NCBI GenBank assembly: GCA_021779695.1
Contig: JAJYAE010000021.1
Location: 1 to 26,657, forward strand
DNA length: 26,657 bases
Direction: 5' to 3'
Origin: Acidobacteriota bacterium
GTDB lineage: Bacteria > Acidobacteriota > Terriglobia > Terriglobales > Acidobacteriaceae
Position numbers and translations under genes: made by a program
The notes under the pieces: generated by a model
The model's input: only the letters and a program-made list of their open reading frames with translations
Told to the model about the DNA's origin: nothing
Databases searched by the model: none
Shown: in pieces, positions 7,426 through 15,923 of the stretch
Layout: every line of letters starts with the position of its first letter
How positions within the stretch are numbered: position 1 is the stretch's first letter

Positions 7426-8394
7426 ATGATTCTCATTGTTACAAACAGAACCGACACTCACGCCGATCACGTAATCTCGATGCTCACCAGACGAGGAGCG
7501 CCCTTTGTCAGGTGGAACACGGAAGATTTTCCGTTGGGCAATTACTTTGAGGTCTTGTTCGATTCTCAAGGATATAGGAGTGGCGAGATCCTTACGAAAG
7601 CCGGTCGTCCCATTGACTTGGAGCTGATTGATGCTGTTTGGTATCGCAGGCCCTTACCAGGTGATTTCGGCAACGCGATCAAGAATCCAACGCAGAGGGC
7701 ATTTGCCGAGCACGAAGCAAAGGAAGCGAAAACCGGTATTTGGCAGCTCATGTCGGCCTGCAACTGGGTGAATCACCCCGACGCAAATCGCGTGGCCAGT
7801 AACAAGCTATATCAGCTTAAGGTAGCTACAGAATGCGGATTTACTATTCCAGCCACGCTCGTTTCAAATTCACCGGTTGCGGTTCGACAGTTCTTTGACG
7901 AATGCCTCGGTGAGATGGTCTTCAAGAGGCTGGGAGGCGGACCGATCGACTACGCAGATCGAGTTGAGGTCTTATACACACATAAGATGAACGCATCAGA
8001 TCTAGAGAACTTGGAAGACATTGTATGTGCTCCTGGGATTTTTCAAGAATATGTTCCAAAGAGGGTTGAAACCCGCATTACGATCGTCGGAGACGAAATC
8101 TTTGCATGTGAGATAGATTCGCAAGCAAACCCTGCGACCATTCATGACTGGAGGCGTGACTTTGTAAATACTCAGCATAGAACGCACGAACTTCCGGTCG
8201 CCGTTGCAGAGAAGTGCTTAGAACTTATTTGCAAGTTGAATCTGAAATTTGGCGCGCTCGATTTTGTCGTCCGGCCAGACGGAGAATATGTTTTTCTTGA
8301 AATCAACCCAAACGGACAGTGGCTTTGGATTGAGCACCTGACCGGATTGCCAATCGGAAATGCAATTGCGGCGTTCTTGTCGAGAAGAGTCTGA
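7426..8394 (+). CDS. ATP-grasp ribosomal peptide maturase (MvdC/MvdD or SAV_5884-like)
   Basis: This 322-aa protein is predicted to form ester or amide links between side chains of the adjacent precursor, using ATP to activate Asp or Glu carboxylates. It opens with MILIVTNRTDTHADHVI and has the VWYRRP segment (about residues 71-76), followed by an AEHEAKEA helix and WVNHPDANRVASNKLYQL (about 115-132). This is the standard N-terminal layout of graspetide ligases. ATP-grasp features include the nucleotide-binding Lys in MVFKRLGGGP, the FQEYVPKRVETRITIVGDE region and the metal-binding EINPNGQW motif near residue 293. The lower GC and more relaxed codon use than the flanking genes hint at horizontal acquisition. 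No transporter, acetyltransferase or methyltransferase follows. A hairpin after the stop may terminate the unit. Confidence 0.88.
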   Translation: MILIVTNRTDTHADHVISMLTRRGAPFVRWNTEDFPLGNYFEVLFDSQGYRSGEILTKAGRPIDLELIDAVWYRRPLPGDFGNAIKNPTQRAFAEHEAKEAKTGIWQLMSACNWVNHPDANRVASNKLYQLKVATECGFTIPATLVSNSPVAVRQFFDECLGEMVFKRLGGGPIDYADRVEVLYTHKMNASDLENLEDIVCAPGIFQEYVPKRVETRITIVGDEIFACEIDSQANPATIHDWRRDFVNTQHRTHELPVAVAEKCLELICKLNLKFGALDFVVRPDGEYVFLEINPNGQWLWIEHLTGLPIGNAIAAFLSRRV

Positions 8395-8397
8395 CGC

Positions 8398-8420
8398 GGC
8401 GAAAGGCTTTTCCTGTCGCC
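8398..8420. terminator. Hairpin between convergent RiPP and S41 genes
   Basis: GGCGA and TCGCC pair with an inner AGG/CCT pair and a five-base loop, starting four bases after the maturase stop. There is no U-run in either direction, so termination would be weak or factor dependent. Confidence 0.3.
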
Positions 8421-8542
8421 ACGATCAAGATCGCAAGTCGGTTATGAATGCCATATTTGATTTCGGTGACCATATCCAAGTCGATTTCAACAAATTTGAA
8501 CCCAGACACGTTGCCTAGGTCATTAAGCCGAGTCACCGGACC

Positions 8543-9778
8543 TTACGCGGCGTTGAGTGTTGCCAACGCTGTTTGTAGTTGCAGGTCGTGGCCTTCGAGG
8601 GCCGCTTCGTACGACCAGTCGACGGGGACATCCGGAGTAATGCCTTTGCCTTCGATCCGGACACCGTTCCAGCTCGTATATGCCGCCACAGGAAGAACCA
8701 GGGTGTATTCATGCCCGATTTTGACGCCGGATCGTGATACCAGGCGGCCAGCGGTGCGATTGCCAACGATCGTGGCAAGATGATTTTCCTGCGCAAACTG
8801 AGCCAGCATCTCCGCGGCTCCCGTAGAGTGCTCATTCACAAGAATCACCACCCGGCCGTGAAATCGCCGCTGGCCGAGCCCTTCGGTGACAAGCGCGATG
8901 GACCTCTTTCCGGCAAATTTGAGAGCGAGGGGTAGAAGCTCGAATTTGAACCGGGGAATGTGTCCGAACCGGGGCAGCTTCTCCTTGTCATAGCCATGCT
9001 CGGCCATGGGACGATCGAGGCTGAACCCGATCGGCGTTTTGCCTGGCGTCAGATAGCTCATGATGCGAAGGCCGCCGATTCCACCGCCGGGATTTCCCCG
9101 CAGATCAATGAGGAGGCCATCGGAGCTTTGGAAGGTCCTGTCGAAGGCGGCGGACACTTCATTGGCGAAGTCGATGCCGATATAGCCCGGAAAAAGGCTC
9201 ACCTTTAGGTTGGCGATGGACTTCTCAAGAACCGAGGCTGCGACGCTTCGCGGTTCGGAGTACGGATTGGATCTGTATTTCGCCTTCCTGGTCCGGAGAT
9301 CGATGCGGACAGACCGCCTTTGACCTGCCCGCGAGACCGTAATCTCAGTCTCTCGATCCATTTCGAAGGCCGGCGAGTGGGGAGGTTCTGCTTCATGCCC
9401 GGCGACCGCGATCAGGAGATCCGCCGGCTTAATTTCGGCCCGCGCCGCAACACCGCCGGGCAGAATATCCTGGAAGGCCCAGCGAAGACCCTCAGTCGGG
9501 GTATAGACCGCGCGGAAGCTGGCGTTGATGCTGCTGCGCGGCGTTACGGCGGTATGCGGGCCGAGAATCCCCAGGCCGCTTGACCCAAGCTCATCCAGCA
9601 TCACGGATACTGCGGCCTCAAATGCTGGATCTGAATCAGCATTGGCAATCAGCTGCCGGTGGTTCGCAACAATTTCTTTCCAGTTTTTGCCGTTGAACTT
9701 GGGATCGTAGAACTTCTCCTGCACGGTGTTCTCGATCCGTTGCAGCAGTTCTTCCCGGTCCGATCGCGTGAGGGTCAT
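8543..9778 (-). CDS. S41-family peptidase-like protein with substituted active site
   Basis: This 411-aa protein follows the S41 (C-terminal processing/tricorn-like) layout. It has an N-terminal helical segment (FYDPKFNGKNW), a PDZ-like region (about 95-150, with GLRWAFQDILPGGVAARAEI), then the core with IDLRGNPGGGIGGLR and a C-terminal EGKGITPDVPVD motif. No signal peptide is visible, so it should be cytoplasmic, whereas most relatives are exported. In NEHSTGAAEM the position of the family nucleophile Ser, directly before AAE, is Gly320. The position 25 residues later that normally holds the catalytic Lys is Arg345 (RTAGR). The usual SHT motif near the N-terminus is also altered (SSGLG). It may be a pseudoprotease, or use the nearby Ser318. 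It lies 18 bases after the CHAT gene with a GGAGG RBS, so the two are one operon. Confidence 0.82.
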   Translation of the reverse strand: MTLTRSDREELLQRIENTVQEKFYDPKFNGKNWKEIVANHRQLIANADSDPAFEAAVSVMLDELGSSGLGILGPHTAVTPRSSINASFRAVYTPTEGLRWAFQDILPGGVAARAEIKPADLLIAVAGHEAEPPHSPAFEMDRETEITVSRAGQRRSVRIDLRTRKAKYRSNPYSEPRSVAASVLEKSIANLKVSLFPGYIGIDFANEVSAAFDRTFQSSDGLLIDLRGNPGGGIGGLRIMSYLTPGKTPIGFSLDRPMAEHGYDKEKLPRFGHIPRFKFELLPLALKFAGKRSIALVTEGLGQRRFHGRVVILVNEHSTGAAEMLAQFAQENHLATIVGNRTAGRLVSRSGVKIGHEYTLVLPVAAYTSWNGVRIEGKGITPDVPVDWSYEAALEGHDLQLQTALATLNAA

Positions 9779-9796
9779 GGGGGAATCCTCCGGGGG

Positions 9797-12394
9797 TTAG
9801 ATCGTGCCGTTGGGGTCTCCAACCAGTTCGAAGCTGGCCCAATAGTAAGGTTTGACTCCTTCTTTGATCAATTCGCGCTGGGCAGCGCGAAGCGCTTCAC
9901 CTTTCGATTCGCCTTTGCCAAGCCGGGCATAGAACTCGGCCATGAGGTGCTCGGTAGTATGGTCCTCAAGCTCCCATAGAGTCGACACAACAGAGTCCGC
10001 GCCAGCTTCAATGAAGGCGTTCACGATGTTGTCGACGCCCTCTTCTCCTACCGGGCCGACGCCTGTATCGCAGGCAGACAGGGTGACAAGCCGCGCGTCA
10101 AGATGCAGGTTTCGGATTTGCCGGACCTGCAGCATGCTTTCGTACAGATTCTTATGCTCCGGTGCGAAGACGAGTGCCGATTGGTCGGGGTAGTCGGTGT
10201 TGACGTAGCCGTGCAGGGCCAGGTGAAGGACATTGAATTTGGAAAGCGGCAGGCCCGTGAACCGAGCCGCTGTCGCGTCCGCACCGAGGAGGAGTGTGCT
10301 CGGTTTGGGGAGATCGGATGCGATGGTCTCGACTTCCGTTTTGCTCTCGGGGAGAGGTTTGAGGCTCCCTGCACTGAATCCGGAGAAGAGGCGAAAGACC
10401 GGGCCCTCGACTTTTGCCTCTGCTGTCCATGCGGCCACCCCCAGGTAGGGCAGCGGAGGACCAGCATCCACCGCCCGCTTGTTCTCGAGGATTGAAAAGA
10501 CAGTGGCCGAGGGACACGTAGAGATAGTGTGGCTTTCGATAAGCGGAACCCCTTTGTCGGTGACCGCGCCGAACGGGAGGAGGTCCAGTTCTCCGTCAGG
10601 CACAAGAACCAGGGTTGAGTGATCGCGATACTCGGGGATTTTGCCCAAAAGCTCATGAAAGAGCGCATTGCCGAGGGCTGAATTTGCATGCTGATCCCGA
10701 ATACTCGCGCGATATCCGTTGGCGTCGGCTTCGATCTTGGTCCTCGCGTCAAGCTCGTAGGCTCGTGCGGAGGTACCTGTCACGGCGAGCGCATAAGAGT
10801 GGGGATCAGCGAGAACGTACTCCACGAACAATTCGTTTTTGGCGAGATCTGATTCGAGATGATCGAGGCTGACCGGATGTTCGATGGTGGATGACGCCAG
10901 AGACCGCTGATCGAGCGCTGACTCGGAACCCTGGACCTGTTCCGACAATGCCTGCCGCGTAGCTGCATTATCCGTGTTAAGAAGAGCCACATTCAGCATC
11001 GTCAGATGACGTTCTGCTGGCGTCGGTGCGTGGGGCGCCGGGTAATCGTGGTGTTCGAGTGCCTGTGCCTCGATCCGCCCGCGTGCCTCCTCCAGAATCC
11101 GAAGCGCCTGATCGTAGTCGTGTTCACGACACTTCAAGATAAAATAGCCGGCGTAGACCTCACCCGTTTCTGTGAGCAGCAAGCGCTCGACAAAGGGAGT
11201 CGGGACGTTCTCGAGCAGGGAGTCAATCAGAAGTGCGCTTTTGCGGTAGAGCTCACCGGCCTGATCCTGGCGTCCCAGCAGTGCGAGAATGCGGGCTTTA
11301 ATCGCAAGGTCGCGGGGAACGAAATACAGTTCATCCGGGATCCGCTTGTTGGCATCGATCGCCTGATCGATCGAGGTAAGTGCGGCATTGAGATCCTTCT
11401 GGTGTATATATGCATCGGCAAGTTCTCCCGCTACCTGCGTAACGCCGCGCCAATAGTCAAGTTGCGTTGCGAGAGAAAGCGCCTGTTTGAAATCTGCGAT
11501 CGCGTTCTCCCACTGGCCGAGGTCCTCATAGACGCTCGCTCGCGACGTGAGGATCTGGTAGTAGTGCCCTTTGAGTGATGGGCTGGGGATCTCGGCCAGC
11601 GCCTGATTCGCGAGCGTTAGTGCTTCCTGATAGCGGTGGAGTCCGCGGAGAGCATCGATCTTGGAGGAAATCGCAACGGCTGGGTAGGCAACAGCCGGAT
11701 GGGCTCGGGCTATGGCAATGGCTTCGTCGAGAGGTTTCAGCCCTTGCTGGTAACGGTGCATTTCAACCAGACCTGCGCCATAAAGGCTGGCGTATCGAAC
11801 CTGGGCCGGAATGTCGTGAGCGACCTTCGCCACGCCCCAGGCCGTCAGAACTTCTTTCTTCGCGGTCGCTGTATCGCCGAGCAGGAATGCCGAGATCCCC
11901 TCTTCACCAAGCGCGCGAGATGCCAGAAGTAAATGGCCGCGGTCTCGTGCAAAAACGGCAACCCGGCTCCAGGTTTGGCGCGCGAGGCTCGCATCGTAGT
12001 TGTTTTCGATCATGCCCCGCACTTCAAGAATCCGCAGTCGAGTTTCAGGATCGGCGGCTTCGGGCTTCTTCAGGTCTTCCGTGAGGGCGTAGATTGTGTC
12101 CGCAAGGCTGGCGGACTCGCCATAGGCTGGGATCTGGCTCACCTGGGCAAAGAGGGCTTTGGCCTCATTCCGCTCGGCAGTGAACTTTGTCTCTGCTTGG
12201 TGGAAGATAGGGGCGGCGGCAAACCACTGGCCGTTCCATGCAAGATCGTCGGCACGCTGCAGGAGCGCGTCGGCACTGTCTGAGTCGATCCGCCGCCGAA
12301 TGCGGTAACGAACAAACGCGACAACCAGAATGATCGCGACCGTACACGTGACAAGGACGGCAACGGATTGGGTGCGCTTGGGGGAAAACCGCAT
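9797..12394 (-). CDS. TPR-CHAT domain protein, membrane anchored
   Basis: This 865-aa protein combines a TPR array with a C-terminal CHAT (caspase HetF-associated) peptidase domain. One N-terminal transmembrane segment (residues about 11-28) is followed by RYRIRRR, which suggests a cytoplasmic C-terminal portion. Residues about 40-470 are helical TPR-like repeats, clearest at about 200-400 (for example YQEALTLANQALAEIP and WENAIADFKQALSLA). The CHAT domain occupies roughly 540-865. The catalytic His728 is in HLALHGYVN and Cys775 in LSACDTG, both intact. CHAT proteins act as regulated proteases in cell death and defence, for example as partners of type III-E CRISPR and gasdermins. Such a role here is inference. 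The ATG has GAGG seven bases upstream and a plausible promoter 30-60 bases away. The S41-like gene follows. Confidence 0.88.
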   Translation of the reverse strand: MRFSPKRTQSVAVLVTCTVAIILVVAFVRYRIRRRIDSDSADALLQRADDLAWNGQWFAAAPIFHQAETKFTAERNEAKALFAQVSQIPAYGESASLADTIYALTEDLKKPEAADPETRLRILEVRGMIENNYDASLARQTWSRVAVFARDRGHLLLASRALGEEGISAFLLGDTATAKKEVLTAWGVAKVAHDIPAQVRYASLYGAGLVEMHRYQQGLKPLDEAIAIARAHPAVAYPAVAISSKIDALRGLHRYQEALTLANQALAEIPSPSLKGHYYQILTSRASVYEDLGQWENAIADFKQALSLATQLDYWRGVTQVAGELADAYIHQKDLNAALTSIDQAIDANKRIPDELYFVPRDLAIKARILALLGRQDQAGELYRKSALLIDSLLENVPTPFVERLLLTETGEVYAGYFILKCREHDYDQALRILEEARGRIEAQALEHHDYPAPHAPTPAERHLTMLNVALLNTDNAATRQALSEQVQGSESALDQRSLASSTIEHPVSLDHLESDLAKNELFVEYVLADPHSYALAVTGTSARAYELDARTKIEADANGYRASIRDQHANSALGNALFHELLGKIPEYRDHSTLVLVPDGELDLLPFGAVTDKGVPLIESHTISTCPSATVFSILENKRAVDAGPPLPYLGVAAWTAEAKVEGPVFRLFSGFSAGSLKPLPESKTEVETIASDLPKPSTLLLGADATAARFTGLPLSKFNVLHLALHGYVNTDYPDQSALVFAPEHKNLYESMLQVRQIRNLHLDARLVTLSACDTGVGPVGEEGVDNIVNAFIEAGADSVVSTLWELEDHTTEHLMAEFYARLGKGESKGEALRAAQRELIKEGVKPYYWASFELVGDPNGTI

Positions 12395-12431
12395 CGCAAT
12401 CCTCGTTTGGCCGGTCGAACAGGTTACGGGA

Positions 12432-12460
12432 AGTGTAGCTTTCTTTTAGGAAAATTCCAA
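12432..12460 (-). promoter_or_regulatory. Probable promoter of the CHAT-S41 operon
   Basis: On the minus strand TTGGAA (12460-12455) and TACACT (12437-12432) are separated by exactly 17 bases, giving a start about 30 bases before the CHAT ATG. Each hexamer matches four of six consensus positions. Confidence 0.45.
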
Positions 12461-12636
12461 GCCAGGTTCTGTTAAACAGAGAGGATTCACGCATACGAGA
12501 TAGATGTCAGCGTATAGCGCGATGCGAATGCGAGACACGACTTCGCCGCCGCCGACCACAGACAGTTCGCTGATTCGAAAAGGCACGCACAAGCAGATTC
12601 AAGCTGTCTGATGAAAGTACCAAAGAGTTGTGAGTT
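12461..12636. other. Spacer between defence operon end and CHAT promoter
   Basis: No gene was seen. A seven-base inverted repeat, CAGACAG (12559-12565) and CTGTCTG (12604-12610), lies shortly after the helicase stop on the minus strand and could form a long-loop hairpin. There is no U-run, so termination here is not established. Confidence 0.3.
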
Positions 12637-15414
12637 TTATGAGGGAGAACTGACTATTTCTACGTATCCGACCAGATCCGCAGAGTAGCTCCCGTCTCCA
12701 TTTGCGGTGCCTCTGTGTTTCAGCTCTCTTTGCAAGGTCGGCTCGACAACCCGCGCAAATAGGGTGAGCCGGTCGTCTGGACTGAGTTTGGCCGCAGCAG
12801 CAGGCGCTCGCAGACAATGATGGACTTGACGCTCGATCGCGGGCACTCGAGTTCCGTCACGCTTCTCCGCGATCGGAAGGATAATCATCTTACGTTCGCC
12901 CCTGCCCGCAGACAATTCAACTAGCCACAGCGAGAGCAGTACTGTATCGTCGACAGCCATCGAGACAACGGTGCCGACTTCTTCAGGGGGTACACTACGC
13001 CATCTGCCGAGTTCCTCTTGCACCAGCGGATGGTCCAACCCGATCAATTCGACGTCATCGCTGCTCGTGGCAATGTCCCGATTCAACGTGAACCGGACAG
13101 GGCGGGCGCTGTCAGCTTTCACCAACTCATAAGTTTCTTCATCAATTTTCACAAGTCTATTCTGGTGTTCCGAAACTGCCGCCGAGAGGAACTGCACCAA
13201 TCGCTGTAGGCTCGACGACACGTCCGAATACGGCTTATAGTCATCTAGGCTGAAACCATCGAGGTCCTGAAACAAATCGAATACCACCTGCCGAGCTTCG
13301 CGCGAGTTCGATAAGGCCGCTTCCAACTCAACTTGGGTTCGCTTCAGCTCGGGGTCAGTCAATGCTTCTTGGTACAGACGGTCATAATTGAGCCGCTCTG
13401 ACAGTTGGCCCAGAATCTGGGCCCGAAGGTCTTCTGCGATATTGCCCTGCTCGTCGACTTTACCAACCGTCCGCGCGATTTCGGTGAGCTTTTCATCCAA
13501 CAAGAGAAAGATTCGACCCTCGATAGTGTCAGATAGCACTAGGTTATACACCTGCGCCGTGTGGTTCTGCCCGTAACGATGAATGCGTCCGATTCTCTGC
13601 TCTACATCCATCGGATTCCATGGCAAATCGAAGTTGAAGAGGATTCGAGCGAATTGGAGGTTTATACCCTCGCGACCTGCCGCAGTGCAGACGAGTACGC
13701 GGGGACCATCTTTCTGACGGAACCTGCGTTCAGCCGCCAACTTCGAACCGTGGTCACCCCCCCGCAGGACCACCACGCCTTGACCTGGGAATGTCAGTTC
13801 AATCTCGCGGGCAATCGAATCCACCGTTCCCAAATAAGTCGCAAATATTACGATCTTTTCGTTCGGATTCTGTCGCCATAAGACGCCGAGGCCATCGAGC
13901 AGTTTCTGCACCTTAGTTTCACGCAGTTCTGGGAATAATTTGAGAAGATCGCGGATGCGCAGGCGCTCCTCGGGGAGATGAATGTTCACCGCTGCCGCCG
14001 CGGCCTCTTCCGCATGGGTGGCGGAATACTCGCTACCGTACGGATCGGACGCCAATTCCAATTCTTCCTCATCAAGTTTCTTGACGAGCCGATACTTGAG
14101 GTCGGCGAGCACACGGTCCACCTCGCTCCGTCCGATGCTATCCCGTGCGAACCCAAATTCTTCATGAATCAGCTCACGGGCCTCCTGCATCAACCGTTCG
14201 CGTCCTTCGATGTCCAAGTCTTTGTCGTGAAGGAGCGCCTCATGCAACGTCAGCATCAGCAGGCGGCGTTTTAGTGTTCTGCGGACAGCGGCGAAGCTGG
14301 AAGCAGCGATCTTTTGAAAGATCGCCATCAAGAATCCAAGAGCCCGTCCCTGGTTGCCCTGACGACGCGCGAGATCGAAACCTTCTTCCAAGTACTCCTT
14401 TAGCTTTCCATAGAAAAGCCGTTCGTCTTGGTTCATGAGGAATGACTCAGTGTGGACCCATCGACGTGCAAAGAGAGCGGTGCCGTCCGGTTGGCAGGCA
14501 TCCGCTTTTGTGCGCCGATACATCACGGTATTCAGGCGATGACGGTTCTCGACCATGTCCTCAGGGCTGCTAAACAAGGTTGGGTTCAGCAACTGAATCA
14601 ACATCCAGAATTGGAAATGATTGCCCTGGTGCGGAGTAGCGGACAACAATAGCAGATCTCGCGAGTGATCGCGGAGCGCTTCAGCCAGTTTGTAATTTTC
14701 TGTTTTTCTCACCTTGTTGCCAGAACGAAAGGCCGTTAGGTGATGTGCTTCGTCGAATACGACCAAGTCCCAACGTGGCGCTTCCAGAAGGCGCTTTATG
14801 CGGGCTGGGCGCTTAAGGGTATCAATGCTGGCGATGAGCCGGTCATGTTTTGCAAACGCATTGGTCTTCCGGTCAGTAATATCGCCTTCGGAGCCGAACA
14901 CTTCGAAACCAAGATTAAAAACTTCGTTAAGCTCTCGGTGCCAGTTGTTTACGAGACCGGCGGGAACCACCATCAGTGCTCGGTTCAATTCGCCCCGGCT
15001 GGCCAATTCGCGCAGGATCAGCGCGGTTTCAATGGTTTTGCCAAGGCCCACCTCATCGGCGACCAAATAACGACGGGGAGACGCTGTTGCGATACGATGC
15101 GTCAGGACAACTTGGTGAGGAAGCAGGTCAATTTTCGCTGAAGTCAGCGCGGACGCGCTCTCCATGACCGGCAAGGCATAGGCCTCGTACGTGAGCCACG
15201 CCTTCCGCGACCGCTCAGCACCACCAGCAACGCCGCGCAGCATGCGCTCTGTCCGGGAGAGCTCGCGACGGACCGACGCGATTGGTACGCGCCGCTCACC
15301 GACACCGAAGAAGGCGCGAAGATAACCGTCGTGGACCGGCTCCAGAACAACACCTTGTCCAAACTCCTGATGCGCGATCCGTTCGCCGGGTTGAAATTGG
15401 ACCTCCACTTCCAC
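12637..15414 (-). CDS. SNF2/SWI2-type DNA helicase-translocase of a defence operon
   Basis: This 925-aa superfamily 2 enzyme resembles RapA and the BrxHII/DrmD-like helicases of anti-phage systems. An N-terminal barrel-like segment (about 1-50, with HQEFGQGVV) precedes motif I DEVGLGKT (about 121-128), DEAHH (about 221), SAT (about 258-260) and the C-terminal RecA lobe with CTAAGREGINLQ and QRIGRIHRYGQ. A long C-terminal region of more than 250 residues, with many charged helices, is unassigned. The frame stays open upstream to 15564. The GTG at 15414 is chosen because AGAGG lies five bases before it, nine bases after the stop of the preceding gene, and the extra N-terminal residues look like out-of-frame translation. 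It is the last gene of the DUF499-PglZ-methyltransferase operon and probably moves along DNA as an effector or sensor (inference). Confidence 0.9.
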   Translation of the reverse strand: MEVEVQFQPGERIAHQEFGQGVVLEPVHDGYLRAFFGVGERRVPIASVRRELSRTERMLRGVAGGAERSRKAWLTYEAYALPVMESASALTSAKIDLLPHQVVLTHRIATASPRRYLVADEVGLGKTIETALILRELASRGELNRALMVVPAGLVNNWHRELNEVFNLGFEVFGSEGDITDRKTNAFAKHDRLIASIDTLKRPARIKRLLEAPRWDLVVFDEAHHLTAFRSGNKVRKTENYKLAEALRDHSRDLLLLSATPHQGNHFQFWMLIQLLNPTLFSSPEDMVENRHRLNTVMYRRTKADACQPDGTALFARRWVHTESFLMNQDERLFYGKLKEYLEEGFDLARRQGNQGRALGFLMAIFQKIAASSFAAVRRTLKRRLLMLTLHEALLHDKDLDIEGRERLMQEARELIHEEFGFARDSIGRSEVDRVLADLKYRLVKKLDEEELELASDPYGSEYSATHAEEAAAAAVNIHLPEERLRIRDLLKLFPELRETKVQKLLDGLGVLWRQNPNEKIVIFATYLGTVDSIAREIELTFPGQGVVVLRGGDHGSKLAAERRFRQKDGPRVLVCTAAGREGINLQFARILFNFDLPWNPMDVEQRIGRIHRYGQNHTAQVYNLVLSDTIEGRIFLLLDEKLTEIARTVGKVDEQGNIAEDLRAQILGQLSERLNYDRLYQEALTDPELKRTQVELEAALSNSREARQVVFDLFQDLDGFSLDDYKPYSDVSSSLQRLVQFLSAAVSEHQNRLVKIDEETYELVKADSARPVRFTLNRDIATSSDDVELIGLDHPLVQEELGRWRSVPPEEVGTVVSMAVDDTVLLSLWLVELSAGRGERKMIILPIAEKRDGTRVPAIERQVHHCLRAPAAAAKLSPDDRLTLFARVVEPTLQRELKHRGTANGDGSYSADLVGYVEIVSSPS

Positions 15415-15422
15415 GTATCCCT

Positions 15423-15923
15423 CTATGTGATCCGCAAATGAAATAGTCCGGCGGGCTCCCCGCCTCTGCCCAGAACGATCTCTTGCGGATACTCGTTCGC
15501 TTCTCCCCACATGATGCGGCCAAAGGCGAGGAGGCTTTCGCCATGGGGCACCGCACAACGCCACGAAATGGAATCGGTAGCGGGATTCAGCTTGATTCGC
15601 CCCTTTCCGGATGGTAGCCAGAAAATCAGTGCGGCTTCACCCTCGAAGTAGGCCTGGAATGACAGAATTGCATCCTTCACTGCATTGCCCAGCCAGGTTT
15701 CAGCGTCCAGCGGATTTAGCAGGTCGAGCCCACCTTCAAGCCCCGCAACAACGAGCGTTTGATTGTCGTTGCTCGGAAGATCATTCGGCCAACTTCCCAC
15801 CGCACGCAGCAACTGCCGCATGCTCCAGACCTCATTCGCGGCGCAAACTTGGTTGCGGGCTTCTTCATCCCAAATCCAGCTTGTGCCGTGCCGCTGCCAA
15901 ACCGTGTCGAGCAATTGCCTCAT
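15423..15923 (-). CDS. Unrecognised 166-aa component of the defence operon
   Basis: I do not recognise this protein. It is predicted soluble and Trp-rich, with no P-loop, signal peptide or membrane segment. The segment MRQLL occurs twice, at the start and again about residue 35, within MRQLLDTVW and MRQLLRAVG, suggesting a short internal helical repeat. The second half looks beta-rich (AALIFWLPSGKGRIKLNP, then SWRCAVPHGESLLAFGRIMWG). The ATG overlaps the stop of the methyltransferase gene (ATGA), and the helicase starts nine bases after its stop. That placement argues for a subunit made in proportion to those two enzymes, such as an adaptor or specificity factor (inference). It does not match the BrxA, BrxB or BrxF descriptions I know. 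Confidence 0.8.
   Translation of the reverse strand: MRQLLDTVWQRHGTSWIWDEEARNQVCAANEVWSMRQLLRAVGSWPNDLPSNDNQTLVVAGLEGGLDLLNPLDAETWLGNAVKDAILSFQAYFEGEAALIFWLPSGKGRIKLNPATDSISWRCAVPHGESLLAFGRIMWGEANEYPQEIVLGRGGEPAGLFHLRIT

Noticed and set aside
8303..8536. Minus-strand frame with a plausible-looking FKFVEIDLDMVTEIKYGI segment
   Set aside because: It overlaps the maturase 3' end, starts with GTG without an RBS and has no family I can name. A remnant gene fragment cannot be excluded.
10048..10752. 234-codon minus-strand frame inside the CHAT gene
   Set aside because: It is a shifted reading of the CHAT coding sequence, whose own frame shows intact His728 and Cys775 motifs.
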